Of a stretch of DNA of 15,042 nucleotides, positions 13,478 to 15,042 are shown one piece after another. The notes below the pieces were generated by a model. The model did no database searches. It saw nothing but the letters and a program-made list of their open reading frames with translations, and was not told the origin of the DNA. Location: NCBI GenBank assembly GCA_035702985.1, contig DASSZD010000025.1:1-15042 (forward strand), read 5' to 3'. Position 1 is the stretch's first letter. Every line of letters starts with the position of its first letter. This stretch comes from JAKAXG01 sp035702985 (lineage in GTDB: Bacteria > Actinomycetota > Acidimicrobiia > Acidimicrobiales > Palsa-688). The translations under genes and the position numbers were made by a program.

Positions 13478-14449
13478 ATGGACAACATCCTGGCCGGGCG
13501 GCCGGACCCCGACGAAGTGGACAGTCGCCTACCGCTGGCGGTGCGCTTCGACGGGGTCCACTACCGCTACGGCCGGCACGTGGCTCTCGACGGCCTGGAG
13601 CTGCGGGTCCCGGCCGGCCAGACGGTGGCGCTGCTGGGGCCCAACGGGGCGGGCAAGTCCACCACGCTGTCCCTGCTGCTGGGCCTGCTGCGCCCCCAGA
13701 CCGGCACGGTCGAGGTACTGGGCCGGGCCCCCCGCAGCGCGGTGAGGCAGGGCCGGGTCGGGGCCATGCTCCAGACCGGTTCCGGCGCCGGCCTGCCGCC
13801 CCAGGTCCGGGTCGGCGCCGCCCTGCAACTGGTCCGCAGCCTCTACCCCCACCCGGCCCCGTTCGAGCTGATCGTGGAGCGGGCCGGCATCGGTGCTCTG
13901 CTGGACCGTCCCGCCGCCCGCCTCTCCGGCGGCCAGGCGCAGAGCGTCCGCTTCGCCATCGCCATCGCCGGGGACCCGGACCTGGTGTTCATGGACGAGC
14001 CGACCGCGGCGATGGACATCGTGGGCCAGCGGGCCTTCTGGCGGATGATCCGGGAGTTCGCCCGGGAGGGCCGCACCACCGTCTTCGCCACCCACCACCT
14101 CCACGAGGCGGACCAGGTGGCCGACCGGGTGGTGGTGGTCAACCACGGCCGGGTGGTGGCCGACGGGCCGGGAGCGTCCCTGAAGGCGGCGGTGGCGGCC
14201 AAGCAGCTGCGCTTCAGGTGCCGGTGCCCCGACCCCGCCCTGCTGGACCAGCTGGAGGGGGTCACCGAGGTGGACGTGCACGGTGACGCCGTCAGCATCG
14301 CCTCGCTGGACGCCGACGCCACCGTCCGGGCCCTGGTGGCCCACCGGGTGGAGTTCACCGACATCGAGGTGAGCGCCGTCGGGCTGGCCGAGGCGTTCGT
14401 GGCCCTGACCGAGACGGACCGACTCGCCGGGGGAGGCGCCCCGCAGTGA
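13478..14449 (+). CDS. ABC-2 type transporter ATP-binding protein
   Basis: A 323-residue nucleotide-binding subunit of a DrrA/CcmA-type exporter. Walker A is GPNGAGKST (residues 54-62), the signature LSGGQ (149-153), Walker B LVFMDEPT (Asp173, catalytic Glu174), the D-loop AAMD follows, and the H-loop is THHL (His206). The stretch from about 232 to the end is the variable C-terminal extension usual for this group. I chose the ATG at 13478, with GGGTGG five bases upstream; in-frame GTG codons at 13469 and 13472 would add three or two residues. It overlaps the permease start as GTGA, so the pair is one transport unit. A 73-base gap with a hairpin separates it from the glycan operon. It could export a drug, a lipid or a glycan precursor; the sequence does not say which. 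Confidence 0.9.
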   Translation: MDNILAGRPDPDEVDSRLPLAVRFDGVHYRYGRHVALDGLELRVPAGQTVALLGPNGAGKSTTLSLLLGLLRPQTGTVEVLGRAPRSAVRQGRVGAMLQTGSGAGLPPQVRVGAALQLVRSLYPHPAPFELIVERAGIGALLDRPAARLSGGQAQSVRFAIAIAGDPDLVFMDEPTAAMDIVGQRAFWRMIREFAREGRTTVFATHHLHEADQVADRVVVVNHGRVVADGPGASLKAAVAAKQLRFRCRCPDPALLDQLEGVTEVDVHGDAVSIASLDADATVRALVAHRVEFTDIEVSAVGLAEAFVALTETDRLAGGGAPQ

Positions 14450-15042
14450 GGGCGGTGGCCGCCTTCGGCCGGTTCGAGGTGGGCCGGCTGCTGCGCAGCT
14501 GGAGGTTCCTGCTCATCACCGTGGGCTTCCCGGTCTCCTTCTACCTGCTGTTCCTGGGCGACCGCAGGAAGTCCGAGGTGATCGGCGGCACCGTCGAATG
14601 GCGGGTGTACCTGATGGTCTCGATGTGCTCCTTCGGGGCGCTGGTCGCCGGCCTGACCGGCGGCGGGGGCCGCCTGTCGGCCGAGCGCTCCTCGGGGTGG
14701 GCCCGCCAGCTGCGGGTCACCCCCCTCCCCACCTGGTCCTACGTGGCGGTCAAGGTCACCGCCACCATGGTGGTGGTGCTGCCGGTCATCGCCCTGGTCG
14801 AGGTGGTGGGCGCGGCGTTCGGGTCGGTGCACCTGCCGGCCGGCACGTGGGTGGAGCTGGCCGGCCTGATGTGGGTCACCTCGCTCCCCTTCGCCATCCT
14901 GGGGGTGCTGATCGGCTTCTCGGTCACCACGGAGACGGCCTTCCCGGTGGTCACCGCCCTCATGTTCATCCTCGGGTACTTCGGGGGGCTGTTCAACCCG
15001 GTGCCGAGCCTGCCCCATGCCATGCAGACCGCAGCCCGCGTC
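14446..15042 (+). CDS. ABC-2 type transporter permease, partial (runs off the window)
   Basis: The first 199 residues are open to the window edge. The reading starts VRAVAAFGRFEVGRLLRSWR, a cytoplasmic head, and then has about five hydrophobic segments: FLLITVGFPVSFYLLFLG, the MVSMCSFGALVAGL region, TATMVVVLPVIALVEVVGAA, AGLMWVTSLPFAILGVLIGF and VVTALMFILGYFGGLF. The segment LSAERSSGWARQLRVTPLP, followed by YVAVKV, is the cytoplasmic loop typical of ABC-2 permeases paired with DrrA-type ATPases. GTG 14446 overlaps the ATPase stop and has GGGAGG nine bases upstream. About 50 residues are probably missing, judging by the usual length of roughly 250. Confidence 0.85.
   Translation, partial: MRAVAAFGRFEVGRLLRSWRFLLITVGFPVSFYLLFLGDRRKSEVIGGTVEWRVYLMVSMCSFGALVAGLTGGGGRLSAERSSGWARQLRVTPLPTWSYVAVKVTATMVVVLPVIALVEVVGAAFGSVHLPAGTWVELAGLMWVTSLPFAILGVLIGFSVTTETAFPVVTALMFILGYFGGLFNPVPSLPHAMQTAARV

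Overview
The window is very GC-rich DNA with strong G/C bias at third codon positions, frequent GTG/TTG starts and genes packed end over start. Together with a pyridoxamine-phosphate-oxidase-fold protein of the F420-binding type and a Tat-exported glycosidase, this points to an Actinomycetota chromosome. A deep lineage such as Acidimicrobiia is possible, but I cannot fix the taxonomy from the sequence alone. I see no mobile element, CRISPR array, tRNA or rRNA.

Layout. Positions 1-200 hold a promoter-like sequence and a leader. 201-3593 (+) is a large Tat-exported family 2 glycoside hydrolase with several C-terminal beta-sandwich modules. 3710-3934 (+) is a 74-residue secreted Ser/Thr/Pro-rich peptide. 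Converging on it from the right is a two-gene minus-strand operon: a membrane-anchored family 5 glycoside hydrolase (4456-5643), then a PPOX/F420-type flavin-fold protein (3975-4445). A 212-bp divergent intergenic region (5644-5855) separates this from a five-gene plus-strand operon in which every junction overlaps (5856-13404): an ALG5-like polyprenyl-phosphate sugar synthase, a GT4 glycosyltransferase, a degenerate polysaccharide-pyruvyltransferase-like protein, a single-chain fusion of an oligosaccharide flippase with a GT-C (ArnT/PMT-type) glycosyltransferase, and a cellulose-synthase-like GT2. After a short hairpin-containing gap comes an ABC-2 exporter pair (13478 to the window end, the permease cut off).

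How the genes fit together (inference). The five-gene operon looks like an extracellular polysaccharide or envelope-glycan factory. The cellulose-synthase-like enzyme would polymerise and extrude a beta-glycan. The ALG5-like enzyme would charge a polyprenyl phosphate with one sugar. The fused flippase/GT-C protein would move that carrier across the membrane and transfer the sugar outside. The divergent membrane-anchored GH5 is placed like the endoglucanase that accompanies bacterial cellulose synthases, and the secreted GH2 could trim or recycle the product. The flippase-GT-C fusion, coupled to an ALG5-like donor synthase, is the most interesting element. No PilZ domain or BcsB/BcsC partner is visible, so this is not a canonical bcs cellulose locus.
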